Assembly (NCBI GenBank): GCA_016490735.1
Contig: JAEMWC010000010.1
Span: 888,501-952,500, forward strand
Direction: 5' to 3'
Source of the DNA: Pachyseris speciosa
Taxonomy: Eukaryota; Cnidaria; Anthozoa; Scleractinia; Pachyseridae
DNA length: 64,000 bases
The translations under genes were made by a program, and so were the position numbers. The notes under the pieces are model-generated. The model saw nothing but the letters and a program-made list of their open reading frames with translations. It did not search any database and was not told the DNA's origin. Positions 33,917 through 45,482 of this stretch are shown in pieces (within the stretch, counting starts at the first letter, position 1; each line of letters opens with the position of its first letter).

Positions 33917-35610
33917 TTACCGGGGCCAGCCGAAGGCTGGAACCGGTCAATGCTGTTTGTTCCTTTCGTTTTTTCAAAGTCTCGTTTCCAGGGCCCCGCT
34001 TTCCGCTGTGACAAAATCGTTGTCATAGTAACTTTACTTGAGGCAATCGAAGGCATTCCAGACAAAGTTAATAACTTTTGGAGGGAACGAAAACTTCCAC
34101 AATCTTTACGAGAGACTACTTCATGAGCGAAAACTTAAGAGGGGGTATTTAGAAAGACGTATTTAGGAGCGACCACTGCACTTGAGAGTGAACCTTTTAT
34201 CGAGTATCAAAGCGAACATATTTCAAAACTATCTTTACATCAATCTCTTGTAAAACGTAAGAACAAGAGTAGCATGTTAAAAACGTTTCTCTTCAATAGC
34301 ATTTCGTCGATTCTTATACCGAAGTCCTCGGCGAAAAACACACGTAAAACGAATTCAAAAAGAAGAAATCGGATAATTTTTTCGCCGCCCGACGAAATAT
34401 TACAGCGCAGCGAGAGAAAGAGGAAAGTTGTACATCAAAAAGACGACAAAAACAAGGCAATTATTTTGAGATAAATCGTTTTTCAACTGTGTGAATTTAG
34501 TACCAACTTAGCTCTATCCTCAGGAGTTCCGTAGAAGGTGAATAAGACTCAATAAAATATATTTGAGGGAAGCGAATATACTAAACAAACAAATCACGGA
34601 GGTTGCCGTAAATTAAGGTCTTCAATGTACAGAAATCCAAATCCAGATTGCACAAAAACTCTCAAATGAAGGCAACCAATGAACGAAAAGTGACAGGAAG
34701 TTCAATAACAATAGATTTTCATTCAAGATGAGGCAAAAAAACTTATCTAAAAGCACAAAAAATGTTCGAAATTTCACAGACGTGATTCGCTGCATGAACA
34801 CGTGTTCGAATTAATTATTCACGCAAGTTTTGCAGTTATTTTATCGGCTGTGGCTTTGCCTATCGTGCTAAAAGCTGAATTCAAAGTCCAGGCAGCTGCT
34901 TTAAATCCGCTATCTGTATTCAAAACTCTCTTGAAAGCGTTTTCGTTGCGGTTGAGGGAAGGAAAAATTATTCACAAGAAAAGTTTCAGAGGGCTCCGTT
35001 CGCTTTGATCTTCCATTCTGAGGCCACCTAAACATCGATTAATGTTCTTCCTTTCCATTTTAAGTGCCAAAGAAGTAATTTGTCCGTTTTAGGAATAAAA
35101 ACAAGATTCTGGAAGTTTGTAGATTTGGCCCGAAACACGCCATGATTACCTGCACTTTTCGAGCGCGTGATTTGAAGACAAAAAACCGTCTTCAATAGCA
35201 CAGGGTTACCGCGTTTTCAAAAATTGTAAACTATGACAAAATTAAATTTACTTTTTTGGATATCGTTAAGAATCAGCCTTTTGATTTAATGTAGATTTTA
35301 TGCCAATTTTTATGCGACAAAGCATAGGCGCCCTTGGCTGGCGTGATTTTTATATCCGGCCCCGCTGGCAGAAGAGACCTCTGCTAGCAGGGAAGATTTC
35401 TATGAAAGCCGAGGCGTAATTCTATTATCGAAATGAGTACTCAGGCAGATATCATTTTCTCTTTTCACATTACTAATTATCCGTTTTTTTCTCTAAAGAA
35501 TATTTGCGATAAAATAGATTTTCATGTGCCGCGACAAACTTGTTGATGTAAACGACCCTTACGCATGCTAGTGTAAACGTGGGTTGCCAAGGCAAAAGTG
35601 GCCCCGGTAA
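33917..35610. mobile_element. possible 1.7-kb DNA transposon with TTACCGGGGCCA ends
   Basis: TTACCGGGGCCA (33917-33928) and TGGCCCCGGTAA (35599-35610) are perfect 12-bp inverses. The interior is AT-rich with no transposase that I recognise. The ends could be coincidental or belong to two separate small repeats. Confidence 0.4.
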
Positions 35611-35770
35611 AATTCATGAAGTGATTCTCGTTTCTTAATCAGTCTTTCTTTTGGCTACTGATAAAGAAGAATTCACATCTAACAGCCTGGATCTTGCACA
35701 TCTTCAGTCTTTCACCCACGGTTCAATATATGATTTTCATAATAATATTATGTTCAAAGTTTTGACTTAC

Positions 35771-35823
35771 TTATTGTCATCCAGGTCCACCGCACAAATA
35801 ACACTGCCAAAATAGCTTCCAGT
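35771..35823 (-). CDS. integrin alpha exon 9: blade 5 with calcium loop
   Basis: It reads GSYFGSVICAVDLDDN; joined to exon 10 the loop is DLDDNKHTD, a D-x-D-x-N-x-x-x-D calcium-binding loop. Acceptor TTTTCAG, donor GTAAGT; it ends two bases into a lysine codon. Confidence 0.9.
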
Positions 35824-36106
35824 CTGAAAATATCACAGAAACGTTTAAGTGCAACCTATAAATGCACCTACAGCAAAATTGTTCCAATTTGGGTCAAATT
35901 TCATCAAATCTGCCTTTTTTCACGGAAAAAATATATTGCTGTATGACTTTGTCACATGGTTTTGAGGTACCCCCTTTGATCAACTCATAATCTTTCCTAT
36001 GAAATTTTAACTTTTCCAACATTTGCCATATCCTTCGTTTTGCCAACTTTCACCACATGCATCAGTTTCACTTAACTTCAGTTTCACTTAACTTCTTTCT
36101 TATATA

Positions 36107-36254
36107 GGCTTCTTTTCGCAATTGCATAAATTGCGTTCACAACAACGAGGATCATTCTTCATTTGATTTCATTTCCGCAGTTCATATATGATTCATTTCA
36201 TATATCATTCACACTCATTTCTTTCACGGGATCATATGAACCCACAATTGACCT

Positions 36255-36295
<41 letters not shown>

Positions 36296-36430
36296 ATCGC
36301 ACCGGTAATCGCGAGGTCACGGGTTCAAACCCCGTTGAAGTCCTGAATTTTTTTCAGGCTTCTTTTCGCAATTGCATAAATTGCGTTCACAACTGCGAGG
36401 ATCATTCTTCATTTGATAACTTAAAACTGT
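36107..36430 (+). mobile_element. tRNA-derived SINE with a duplicated tail
   Basis: A tRNA-like head at 36272-36345 has a well-paired acceptor (GGCTTCA/TGAAGTC), GCTCAGTTGGTTAGAGC D-arm, GGTTCAAACCCCG T-arm and a GGT (Thr-like) anticodon position. The tail GGCTTCTTTTCGCAATTGCA occurs both after it (36357) and 250 bp before it (36107), so a truncated copy lies upstream. SINE rather than a working tRNA because the tail is fused and the base before the anticodon is C. Confidence 0.85.
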
Positions 36431-36517
36431 TGGTGAAATTTCACCATGTTTGTCACTTGAGAAATAGCATGCATTTCTGGACAAACTATTGTTATACAAT
36501 CACAGGTAAACAGTCAC

Positions 36518-36589
36518 CTTTAAATCCTTTGGTTGAGGCAATGGTGAGCTCACACTAAATTGGTCAAAGGAATAATCATATATATGAGC
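36518..36589 (-). CDS. integrin alpha exon 8: blade 4/5 linker
   Basis: 24 codons, AHIYDYSFDQFSVSS onward to PKDLK. AHIYD completes the outer strand of blade 4 (GKVYIYD-type). Acceptor TTTTCAG, donor GTGACT, both ends phase 0. A coral-type tRNA-SINE lies about 100-400 bases downstream in the next intron. Confidence 0.83.
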
Positions 36590-36902
36590 CTGAAAAACAA
36601 AAATACCACCATTAGTCATGGATACAAAAGGTCTCTGATACATTCGAACAGGATAATGATAATCAACACTTCAAGTCATGCTCAACTACAGAGTATACTG
36701 AGCTGGTATGTACGTGAACTAGTACACCATACAATGAGGGTGTGACAGCTTATTTCTGAGAGCAGCTTGATTTGTCTTCAGCCTTTTCCATTTTAGTCAC
36801 CTGGCTGACTAGCTGAAACAAAAATTATTGGAGTACTGTCTTATGCCTATGTACATTGTGTTCACCTGAAAGGCTTTATACAGCACTAAAATTCATACGC
36901 CA

Positions 36903-37140
36903 GGTATAGCTCAGTTGATACTATGCAGTTCAAGTCTTCTCAGATAAGAACGATAAACTGTAGGTCCCATCTCACAACACTTATTGCTCATAATCTGTGG
37001 GACGTTAAAGAACCCACACACTGTTCGAAAAGAGTAGGGGACGTAGTTCCTGGTGTGGTGGTCTATCTCTATATCTCTCATGTAATGAGGGTTGGGTTGG
37101 TAAATGCTTGGATGTATTACCTGTATAAGCAACTCTAAAA
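36903..37140 (+). repeat. SINE fragment with GGGACGTTAAAGAACCCACA
   Basis: TATAGCTCAGTTGATACTAT, TGTGGGACGTTAAAGAACCC and AAAGAGTAGGGGACGTAGTT match in order a family also present at 61220-61487. Confidence 0.7.
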
Positions 37141-37156
37141 GTAAGGGTACATTAAG

Positions 37157-37502
37157 ATGGTGATGATGATGATGATGATGATGACGGAGATGATGATGGT
37201 GATGATGACGATGATGAAGATGAAGATGAGGATGAGGATGATGATGGTGAGGATGATGGTGATGATGACGATGATAATTATGATGATGATGATCTGAGGA
37301 TGAGGATGATGAAGATGAGGATGAGGATGAGGATGAGGATGAGGATGATGATGGTGAGGATGATGGTGATGATGACGATGATAATTATGATGATGATGAT
37401 CTGAGGATGAGGATGATGAAGATGAGGATGAGGATGAGGATGAGGATGATGATGGTGATGATGATGATGATGACGATGATGATGATGAAGATGATGATGA
37501 TG
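37157..37502 (+). repeat. GAT/GAG microsatellite with an internal duplication
   Basis: About 345 bp of GATGATGAG triplets. A block of about 106 bp containing GATAATTATGATGATGATGA and TCTGAGGATGAGGATG is present twice (from about 37270 and 37376). Confidence 0.93.
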
Positions 37503-37729
37503 TACAGAATTAAATTGCACAGAAAAATGTAAATTCATAATTATATAGAAAACTCTGATGACCTGGTTGCATAATTTATTTTTGGGAAAAAACTTATAAA
37601 TCTCTTCAAAATTTGAGATTCTGTGCTGGTTAGTGTAACTCACGCATCTGCAAGTGTGTTTTCATAATAATCTGCTGCTCATAAGATCAGGGATTAATAC
37701 CTCACTTATCACTGTACTGGCAGGCCTAC

Positions 37730-37773
37730 CTTTCCTTTTAATTCGTTTGCCCTTGGAGCTCCACTGACTATAT
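37730..37773 (-). CDS. integrin alpha exon 7: blade 4 FG-GAP core
   Basis: 44 nt encoding DIVSGAPRANELKGK, a textbook FG-GAP core. Acceptor TTGTAG, donor GTAGGC, phase 0 at the 3' end. Confidence 0.88.
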
Positions 37774-38756
37774 CTACAAGGAAATCATGAGTGCATAGTT
37801 GACAAAATTAATATTTTTTTATTTCTCCCCTTTTAAATCTGACAAGGCAATTTTACATAAAATGCTTGTATGTCAGTAAAGCCAGAATACATATATATGC
37901 AACAATAGTTTAGCCCTTGTAAAAATGAAAACTCTCCTGGATAGTCCAGGAATCTCCTAGATACGGATCGAATCCCCTAGTCTCCTGGAAGGGTCTGCCA
38001 CCACATCTCCAGGATAAAAGCAAATTTTTGGGTCTCAAGTAGAAGTTATATCTTCATTCAAATTTTCCAAAAGTCCGAGAAATATCAGTTTATGATCAAC
38101 AGCATTTGTGTGCATGTTTTGCCCAACCTGCCACGTACAAATGTTTACAGAAACCATAGAAAATATGTGTCTGTCATCACTCTGCCATATTATATTATTA
38201 GCAAATGTCTGATTGGACAAACATTCAACCAGTTAAAGCCCACAACAAAAATGCTAAAGTTTCCCATGAATTTGAGCCTACTGGCCTGTGTGTTTGCAAC
38301 TTTGCATTTGGAGGGGGGTGCATAACTTTTTTGGGAAGGGGGTGGGGTAAACAATGGGTGAAATCTCCCCGTTTCTCATGCCTTGGCTTTCTTTGAAATC
38401 AAAGCTTTTTATATTTCACTACAATTGACGAACTTGTTACTTCATGGAAATCAGAAGGAAAACACAAATTAATGCTGAAAGAAATGGAATTTTCTTCTGA
38501 AATGAAGAAAAGGCAAGTTGACTGCAAAGGCTAGTGTCTCTTTAAGAAAGAGAGATCAACAGCCATGTATTGTAATTTTCATTGTAAAAAAAAAAAAGAC
38601 CATGTTTGGTTGTCTTAAAGTGATCATAAATTACATTATTTTAGAGAGTGCACAGCTCAATAGCAGATTATTTTGTTTTCTAATTCGGTTTTCCTTGTGG
38701 TTTAGAATTACTTGCTTTGGGCCAGAGTAAGGATGGTGTTCAAAACAAGGACAAAC

Positions 38757-38801
38757 CTGTTTTTTTCGAACTAGAGAATTTTCCACTTGCGACTGCATAG
38801 C
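38757..38801 (-). CDS. integrin alpha exon 6: micro-exon in blade 4
   Basis: Only 45 nt; it reads GYAVASGKFSSSKKT and joins exon 5 (DYM-GYAVASG) and exon 7 (T-DIVSGAP). Acceptor TTCTAG, donor GTTTGT. The loop position of this blade has no acidic ladder, as expected because blade 4 does not bind calcium in integrins. Confidence 0.83.
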
Positions 38802-39186
38802 CTAGAATAAAGTAACAGCATTATATTAAAACAACAACAAGACGTTTAAGTGCACATAAATCAAAATTTCAAAGCCACAGTTTTGTCCAATATGAAAATA
38901 GGTGTTTTAAGAGATAGCAAAATGCATGGGCCGCTCACATAATTATAAATATTCCAGTGTGGTATTTAATTAATTATAGGAACTACTTCTAGTGTGCCTA
39001 TAAATATTCAAGACATAAACATTCACATGCACTGCAGTGTCCTTGGATTAATAACTTGACATGCATAGCTTGTTAAGATGCGTGCATGCAATCTGAGCTT
39101 TACTACAAAATTCAAAGTAAACTGTATGCATGTAATCCTGTGTTAAATTATGTTAAAAAATTCTTTTGATGTTATTTTTTACATAC

Positions 39187-39264
39187 CCATGTAGTCTTCA
39201 AATTCAAGCTGATCAAGCGGTGTTTTGATATACTTGTTTGCAGTAGTATACAGCATGACACCGC
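39187..39264 (-). CDS. integrin alpha exon 5: blade 3/4 linker
   Basis: It continues KG-GVMLYTTANKYI and ends EFEDYMG, the start of blade 4 (YLGYSV in relatives). Acceptor GTTAG, donor GTATGT, 78 nt. The final G completes a glycine codon with exon 6. Confidence 0.85.
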
Positions 39265-39384
39265 CTAACAACAAATTCAGACAGTTAAAATCAGCCTAGC
39301 CCCAAAATATGTTTTTCTGCAAACAGAAAAGTATTGCATCCTTTCCAAAAACATTTGGCCTTTACCGCAAAAGCTCTTATTAAA

Positions 39385-39550
39385 CCCACCTATCTCTATT
39401 AACCACCCCCTCACTAATAAGCCCCCCGTTTGGAAGTCGGTTTTTGAAATAAGCCCCCCCTCTCTAATGAGGCCCCCCTTGGGACACAAGATTTTGCAAT
39501 CAGTCCCTCCCGTTCCCTCTTATGAAACCCACTTCATGTGGCCCAATTGG
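39385..39550 (+). repeat. dispersed repeat (TAAGCCCCCCGTTTGGAAGT), copy 1
   Basis: ATAAGCCCCCCGTTTGGAAG, GGGACACAAGATTTTG, CCCTCTTATGAAA and GCGGCCC-like words recur in order at 47930-48080. Confidence 0.8.
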
Positions 39551-40307
39551 TTATTTATTAAACAATATTTTAGTTCCACTGCAGTTGTTGGAGTTTTGTA
39601 CAAAAACTATTGTAAGATGAAAACAGTGTGTTTAAGATTTGAAATAAGCCTTAAGCTGTTAACAGTGTCGCTAAAGCCCAGCTTTTTGGCACGTTCATCT
39701 AAAATAAGAACTCCTGGCAGTTTTGGGATGCTGTTTACTCATTGCAGTGACGAAGTTTCAAGATGAATTTGGATGTTTGTGGTGAATAAAACAGCTAGGT
39801 CTAATAGCCAAGATAAGTATCAAATCTGTTTTGTTGACATGTATTTGGTTATTAATATTTCTGGTGGATTTCACAGTATTTTGCATTTTTGTTTTTGGGG
39901 GGGGGGGGGGGGGATTTTGCGGGATTTTTCGCGGATTTACCTCAATTTTGTGGTTCCATGACTGCGCGAAATATCAGAAGAACTGTAGTTTAGTATAAAC
40001 TCACAGGCGCACAACAAACTTACAGTACCAGGTTTTAAACCTTGAATGTCTTGATAACAAACAGATGGTTAAAGTGTAGACACCATAGACTTAAAGATAA
40101 TTATAGAAAATAATAATCATCACATTATGCAGCGAGCCTGGATAATATTAAAACTGACAACAAATAATTCTAGGAATTCCAAGTCCAAATTTACCGTGAA
40201 AATTCACACCTTTGATTCCTAGGAGTTCCCAGGAACCAATACCTAGGAATTCCTAAATGATTGTATTTCACAAGGGAAGTGTGATAATCAACATACAGGT
40301 ATCTCAC

Positions 40308-40418
40308 CTTTCCATTTTTTAGCTCCAAGAGTACCCATCATCACATCTTGTCCATCAATTGTGTACTTGGCACTAAAGCCTGCTTCACAATACCCATAGT
40401 GAAGATTCCCCATAAACT
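40308..40418 (-). CDS. integrin alpha exon 4: blade 3 (GYCEAGFS)
   Basis: It encodes HYGYCEAGFSAKYT and then VMMGTLGAKKWKG, the third-blade pattern seen in integrin alpha chains (YCQGGFS ... LLGGPGSFYWQG). Acceptor TTTTCAG, donor GTGAGA; phase joins exons 3 and 5 exactly. Confidence 0.9.
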
Positions 40419-40574
40419 CTGAAAATTGACAGAAGAGTGATTTTCCACTGACTGGCCGAGTTCAACATGGAAAATGTTTTTCTTGTAAACCACTGGGGCC
40501 TGGCTATTTCCCAAAAATGCTCAGCAAACTGATACTAATTAATAATTAAAATCATTATAATTATATTAAAATAA

Positions 40575-40690
40575 TTATTATTCACCAAAGTGGAGATGAA
40601 TAGTACGTGGTGGATATTTACCGAGCCACAAAGGGGCGAGGTAGCTATATATCCACCACATGCACTGACACTGAGGTGAATGATTGTTTT
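40575..40690. mobile_element. palindromic MITE with GTGGTGGATAT arms
   Basis: TTCACCAAAGTGGAGATGAA...GTGGTGGATAT is mirrored by ATATCCACCACATG...CACTGAGGTGAATGA. About 115 bp; imperfect arms. Confidence 0.65.
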
Positions 40691-41370
40691 TATTAGTAAG
40701 TATATACTGCACCAGCTGAATAATTAGTGGACCAAAACATTACTTTATAGGTGACAACATACCGACAAGTGGTTGGAAATTGTAAAATCTTGCACCTCCA
40801 AGTTAACTAATCTGAGTGTGCAAAAAGCACTATTCACTTAAATGTGTGGTATATACTAATAAGTAATAACTATCATGCATTTCCTAGTAAAAAACAATCC
40901 AGATATTCCAGCTATTACTATACAGTTTGCACAATGAAATTGCCTTATTGTCAGAAACAGCACCTAAAAATACGGAATACAATACAAAATGGGCAGTGAA
41001 CGTTTTACAGCCTGGCAGAACATGAGAATGAACAACAAAAAGCACCTGGAAACAGATGGCAGGCAACGGACTTGAGTGAACTAATGTCAAGGACCCATCA
41101 TGAGTCCCACTTGAGCACGAGTTTAAACTTCTACTTGTGAAGAAGCGAGGAAAGTACGTGTCTGAAACAACTACTTGAATGACAAGTTCTTGAAGATTTG
41201 CCAGACTTAACTGTAATTTGGAATTGTGAGATGATATTTTGGCTTCTGTTCCAATACCAGAAACTACAATGAGTATATGTAAACAACATCTGTACAAATT
41301 CTGTGTTCACTAGCTGTACATCATTGTCAATTGAAATGTGTTCCACAAAAGGAGCGTACATCGCTTTTTT

Positions 41371-41713
41371 GCCTTAAAATCCAAATCTCTCTAACCTCAC
41401 TCTACTTTGGCATACAGACTGCGTGGTTATGGTGTCAGAAAGGAAGTTCTGCACTTACTTTGTGATTTAAAGGCCTGGATTCAGCAAATTAGCATAATTA
41501 TGACTTTTGCCTACAACTGGACCAACTCAAACAAAAGAAATCAATCATGCATCCGATCTTTTTGTTTCTGTTTCTTGAGTTTTGGGGAAAATTCATATTT
41601 ATTAAGCTAATCCTTCGGATCCTAGCTTTCTAATCGCAAAATAAGTACAGAACTTCATTTCTAGCCTATATGCCAAAGCAGAGTGAGTTAAGAGATATTT
41701 TGGATTTTATGGC
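41371..41713. mobile_element. MITE with 45-bp inverted repeats
   Basis: GCCTTAAAATCCAAATCTCT at 41371 and AGATATTTTGGATTTTATGGC at 41693-41713 are near-exact inverses, continuing inward through CTCACTCTACTTTGGCATA and TATGCCAAAGCAGAGTGAG. 343 bp, non-coding. It is in intron 3 of the integrin gene. Confidence 0.85.
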
Positions 41714-41719
41714 ATAAAA

Positions 41720-42660
41720 GCAATATAGTCACCCCTTCTGCAGAACACCCTTCAATTAATTTTTGCATAGTTAAGAACTGAATAGTTGCTTAATTGATAT
41801 TTAGGAGATTGTACAGGAAATACAAAGACAGTATTACATTATTATTTTATTGTCAGAGAGTAAAGTTGACGATGGGCGGGGGGGAGGTCAAATTGAATTC
41901 ATGATGAAATTAATATCTCCATAGATTGTGTAGAGTTCTGTATCAAAAGGTAATGAAATATACTAAGTAGCTCAGAGTAGCAGTCTGTGCCAAACGTTAA
42001 TACAACTGATTAAAAATTCATCAACCCCAGCCTTTCCCTGCTCCTTAATATATTCCACCCCCCTCTACTTTACAGTTGATTTGTATTGGGGTTTACAGAG
42101 GTGCACATGTAACTCAAATACAGTCTCTTGATTGGTCATAACTCTTATGAATTATTAATAAATTTTACAAAGTGAGATATTGAGGTTGTATTTATCTTTG
42201 CCAATCATGCATTTATTTAGTTCTTTGGAATTAATTCCATGGAATATTTTTTACCTAGCAGAGATATTGAAAGGACAAGATGCAGTCTGTAATGTTTAGC
42301 GTGACAAGTAGCATTCATGTTAAGGACTGAGTGAGTGATTACGCAGTGGCATTGTTAAGGGTTAAAGTCCTGACCAACTTCATAACTTCACAAAAATCTT
42401 CCTAACATCCCCCTTTCCCAAAAAAGTGCCCTGAATATTATAACTCCACTGAAAAAGGCATACTACGTATTTATTCAAGATGGGGGAGCTAAAAATTATA
42501 AAACATCTTGAAAATAAGGAAAACTAGAGGTTGACTCTATAATGTTTCCCTAAATAAAAAGATAAAAAAAAAAAACAGATATAAACTATGTACAATGTAA
42601 ATCCTTTAAGAACTATTTACAAGAGGTAAATTAGATAGCTAATGATCAATAATTACAATA
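41720..42660. other. intron 3 sequence, nothing recognised
   Basis: AT-rich sequence without supported exons or element ends. Confidence 0.4.
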
Positions 42661-42672
42661 AATAATAAATAT

Positions 42673-43203
42673 TCAGATGTTTAGAAAGCACTTCAGTGCG
42701 CTCTTAAAACGACTCAGGCTCCCAGCCTCAATAACAGAACCTGGTAGGCTATTCCAGTGCCGTACGATTCGGATAGGAAAAGAGTATTTATATGGATTAC
42801 ACTTTGCTGGCTTAAGATAAAGCTTATACAGATGGTTAGTGCGGGTTGAACTGCACTTGTTGAAATCAAAGAGATCATCAAAGTTTAGTTTGTTCATGCC
42901 AAATACGATCTTGTAGCATTCAACTAAAGAAAGAAACAGTCTGCGTGTTTCGAGTGTAGGCCACTTCAGCTTCCTTAAACGATCTTCATATTCCATCTCA
43001 CCACGTTTTTGTCAGAGTGCGAGCCGAGAGGCTCTTCGCTGAACACTTTCTAACGCTAGCACATCTTTAACCAAATATGGATTCCAGACCGGGGCAGCAT
43101 ATTCTAGAACAGGACTCACAAGAGATTTGTATAACGTAGAGAACGCACCAGGATTCGACGAGCCCACTGTTCTGTGAACCAAACCCATCAGATAACCAAC
43201 TAA
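42673..43203 (-). pseudogene. CR1/Jockey-like LINE, 3' fragment of the reverse transcriptase frame
   Basis: The minus strand reads YLMGLVHRTV, LVSPVLEYAAPVWNP and VLALESVQRRASRLAL, a stop, then YEDRLRKLKWPTLETRRLFL, HLYKLYLKPAKCNPYKYSFP and RHWNSLPGSVIEAGSLSRFK. That series is the C-terminus of CR1/Jockey-type reverse transcriptase proteins. It is 5' truncated and has at least one stop or shift. Confidence 0.88.
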
Positions 43204-43298
43204 GTGAAATTAAGATCCAGAGTTTCTGATAGTTAAGTACCTTGATCTACAAAACATTTAGCTTGCATACATGTATATATGCGTTATACAATGAGATG

Positions 43299-43497
43299 AA
43301 TGGGGTTAAATGTAATTTAACCTATAGTTAACGACTAGGAGCAAGTTTTTGCTCAGTTATTTGCATGGCATGGCGTTTGTGTTTGCTCGTAGCCTTTCTG
43401 GCTTATGTCTGACGTTTTCAGGCAGTCCAGTGGTCAGCGGCAGTTCTGTTTATTTTATGCATGCACCTTTTCCACATGCTTGTAGTTTTTACTTGCT
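43299..43497 (+). repeat. split direct repeat A1
   Basis: About 199 bp; matches A2 at 45070-45271 at most positions, including GTAGCCTTTCTGGCTTATGT and GGCAGTCCAGTGGTCAGC. Confidence 0.85.
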
Positions 43498-44169
43498 TGT
43501 TGGCAGTGTTTGTTGCCTTTTTTTGCGGTGAGTGGTTAGCATAATTAGCGGATTTGCATGTCCTGTCTAGGGTGTTAATGTATCCCTTATGCATTGTGCA
43601 GGATGGTAGCAGTGTGTGGTTGGCGGTGTTTGTTTGCATTGAGCGGCTGGCGGTTGGTTTGTGTTTCTTGTGTGTCCTGTCTAGGGTGTTTGTATCCCTT
43701 ATGCAGTTTGCAGGACTGTAGCTATATGCAGTTTGCGTTTTTTTAGCGGATTTGCATGTCCTGTCAAGGGTGTTCGTATCCCTTGTGCAGTTTGCAGGAC
43801 TGTAGCTATATGCGGTTAGTGGTATTTATTAGCATATATTTGGTGAGTGGGTTATTTTATTATTATTATTATTTATTAATTTATTATTATTTTTATTATA
43901 TATATAATTATATATATACACATGTATATATTTGTGGCTCTGTGTGTCCTGCCTAGGGTGTTTGTATCCCTTCTGTGGTTTGCGGGACTGTAGGGTGTGT
44001 TTTGTCCTAGATGCGCTTTGCATGACTTAAGCCATTGGCAGTTAGCAGGATTTGCGAGTTCTTGCTGACAGCAAGATTCCTTTGTCCTCGCCCAGGGCCT
44101 TGCCCCATCTACACATCATTTTTACTTATCAGCCCAACATCGCTAGGTCTGTTTCCGCTGATAGGATGG

Positions 44170-44900
44170 CAGTTTGAGTCCAGAGGGTGCTCTTTTGCCA
44201 GCTGATGAACAGTCACTCATCCGTTTTGCATCGCTTCTGGCCGACAACGTCCACCACTCATCCATCGAGGTGTACCACAGTGTAGAGTGGTCCCTTCACA
44301 TTACAATGGTTTACCTGATCCCTTGTTCAACTGTCTGCAGCTGGAGCATGCACTGAGGGCTTTAAGGTATGTACAGGGTTCCTCTCCTATTACGATTAAT
44401 CTCTTGCAGACCTTCATTCAGCACACGTTATTCCTCACATCCCAGGACCATGTCTTGCTCGCGTTCTTTGGCTTTTACACGCAGGCAAGTTCATCACTAA
44501 TTCTATGTTTGACCCCAGTATCCATGCCACCTGGTTGTTAGTGACGTGCAGGCTAACATGTTGGTGGATCCTACATGCTTCAGTGTTCACATCAAGTCCT
44601 CTATGACTGACTGCATTTTCCGTGGGCTGTGTCATCTACGTGGGCTGAGGAAACAAAGTTATTTGCCCGGTGATCGCCTTGGGTAGCTTTCTGGTATTGC
44701 GTCCCTCCCTTCTCTGGGGCCACTATTTTGTGTCATACGGATGGTCGTCTTTTTACTAGGCAGCAGTTGTCATGTTTGTCCAATCTATTTTACACTCCGC
44801 TGGTCATCATGGTTCTCTCAGCAACTTCTCGGGGAGTCCCAGATCATTTCTTTCAAGACCTTAGGCCGGTGGGGCTGTGGCTCAGTGGCCACGAGCCCCC
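44170..44900 (+). pseudogene. decayed tyrosine recombinase
   Basis: Reading across three frames gives ALLPADEQSLIRFASLLADN, then NGLPDPLFNCLQLEHALRAL, LAFFGFYTQASSS, DVQANMLVDPTCFSVHIK and finally SFKTLGRW. These follow in order the core-binding domain and catalytic domain of YR-retroelement recombinases (PLPASEQTLLLFVAYLA ... LGFFGFLRAGEFT ... TLGRW). The first catalytic arginine (FLR in relatives) is not present at FYTQ and the H-x-x-R box is not recognisable, so it is inactive. Confidence 0.78.
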
Positions 44901-44938
44901 CATTTCTTGGAGTTGTTTACCTGGAGGTCCTTTGGCAT

Positions 44939-45069
44939 GGTGGGCAGGGCTCGTGGCTGGCTTGCGGGTACGGCAGGCTTATAGGGTGTTCTACCAACCT
45001 GGGTTTGGGTCGGCAGTACCAGCCCCCAGGTCCCTGAGCACCCAACCTCCACTTGCAACGCAGATGTTA
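44939..45069 (+). repeat. split direct repeat B1
   Basis: About 131 bp; matches B2 (GGGCTCGTGGCTGG, GGTGTTCTACC, CCAGGTCCCTGAGCACCCAA, ACGCAGATGTTA). It runs directly into A2. Confidence 0.85.
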
Positions 45070-45271
45070 AATGGGATTAAATGCAATTTAACCTAGTTAA
45101 CGACTAGGAGCAAGTTTTTGCTCATTTATTGGCATGTCATGGCAAGGTGTTTGCATTTGCTAGTAGCCTTTCTGGCTTATGTCTGACATCTTCAGGCAGT
45201 CCAGTGGTCAGCAGCAGTTCTGTTTATTTTGTGCGTGCACCTTTCCCATGTGCTTGTAGTTTTTACTTGCT
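45070..45271 (+). repeat. split direct repeat A2
   Basis: Second copy of A1, starting AATGGGATTAAATG and ending TTTTTACTTGCT. Confidence 0.85.
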
Positions 45272-45321
45272 CTGCATACGGAGCATTGCAGCTCGTGTGT
45301 TTTCGAGTATTTCCCCTCCCT

Positions 45322-45329
45322 TTAGTTTT

Positions 45330-45398
<69 letters not shown>

Positions 45399-45420
45399 TG
45401 TTTATTTATTTATTTACTTA
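45322..45420 (+). repeat. TTC then ATT microsatellite
   Basis: (TTC)n changes to (TTA)n within the recombinase element, between A2 and B2. Confidence 0.95.
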
Positions 45421-45482
45421 TTGTTTCTTCCACTGAACGAACTCCTAGTTCAGTGTGACGGGTGCTTGGTTTGGGGCTTGGT

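Noticed and set aside
36272..36345. functional tRNA-Thr
   Set aside because: Fold is good, but the base before the anticodon is C and the 3' side is fused to the SINE tail.
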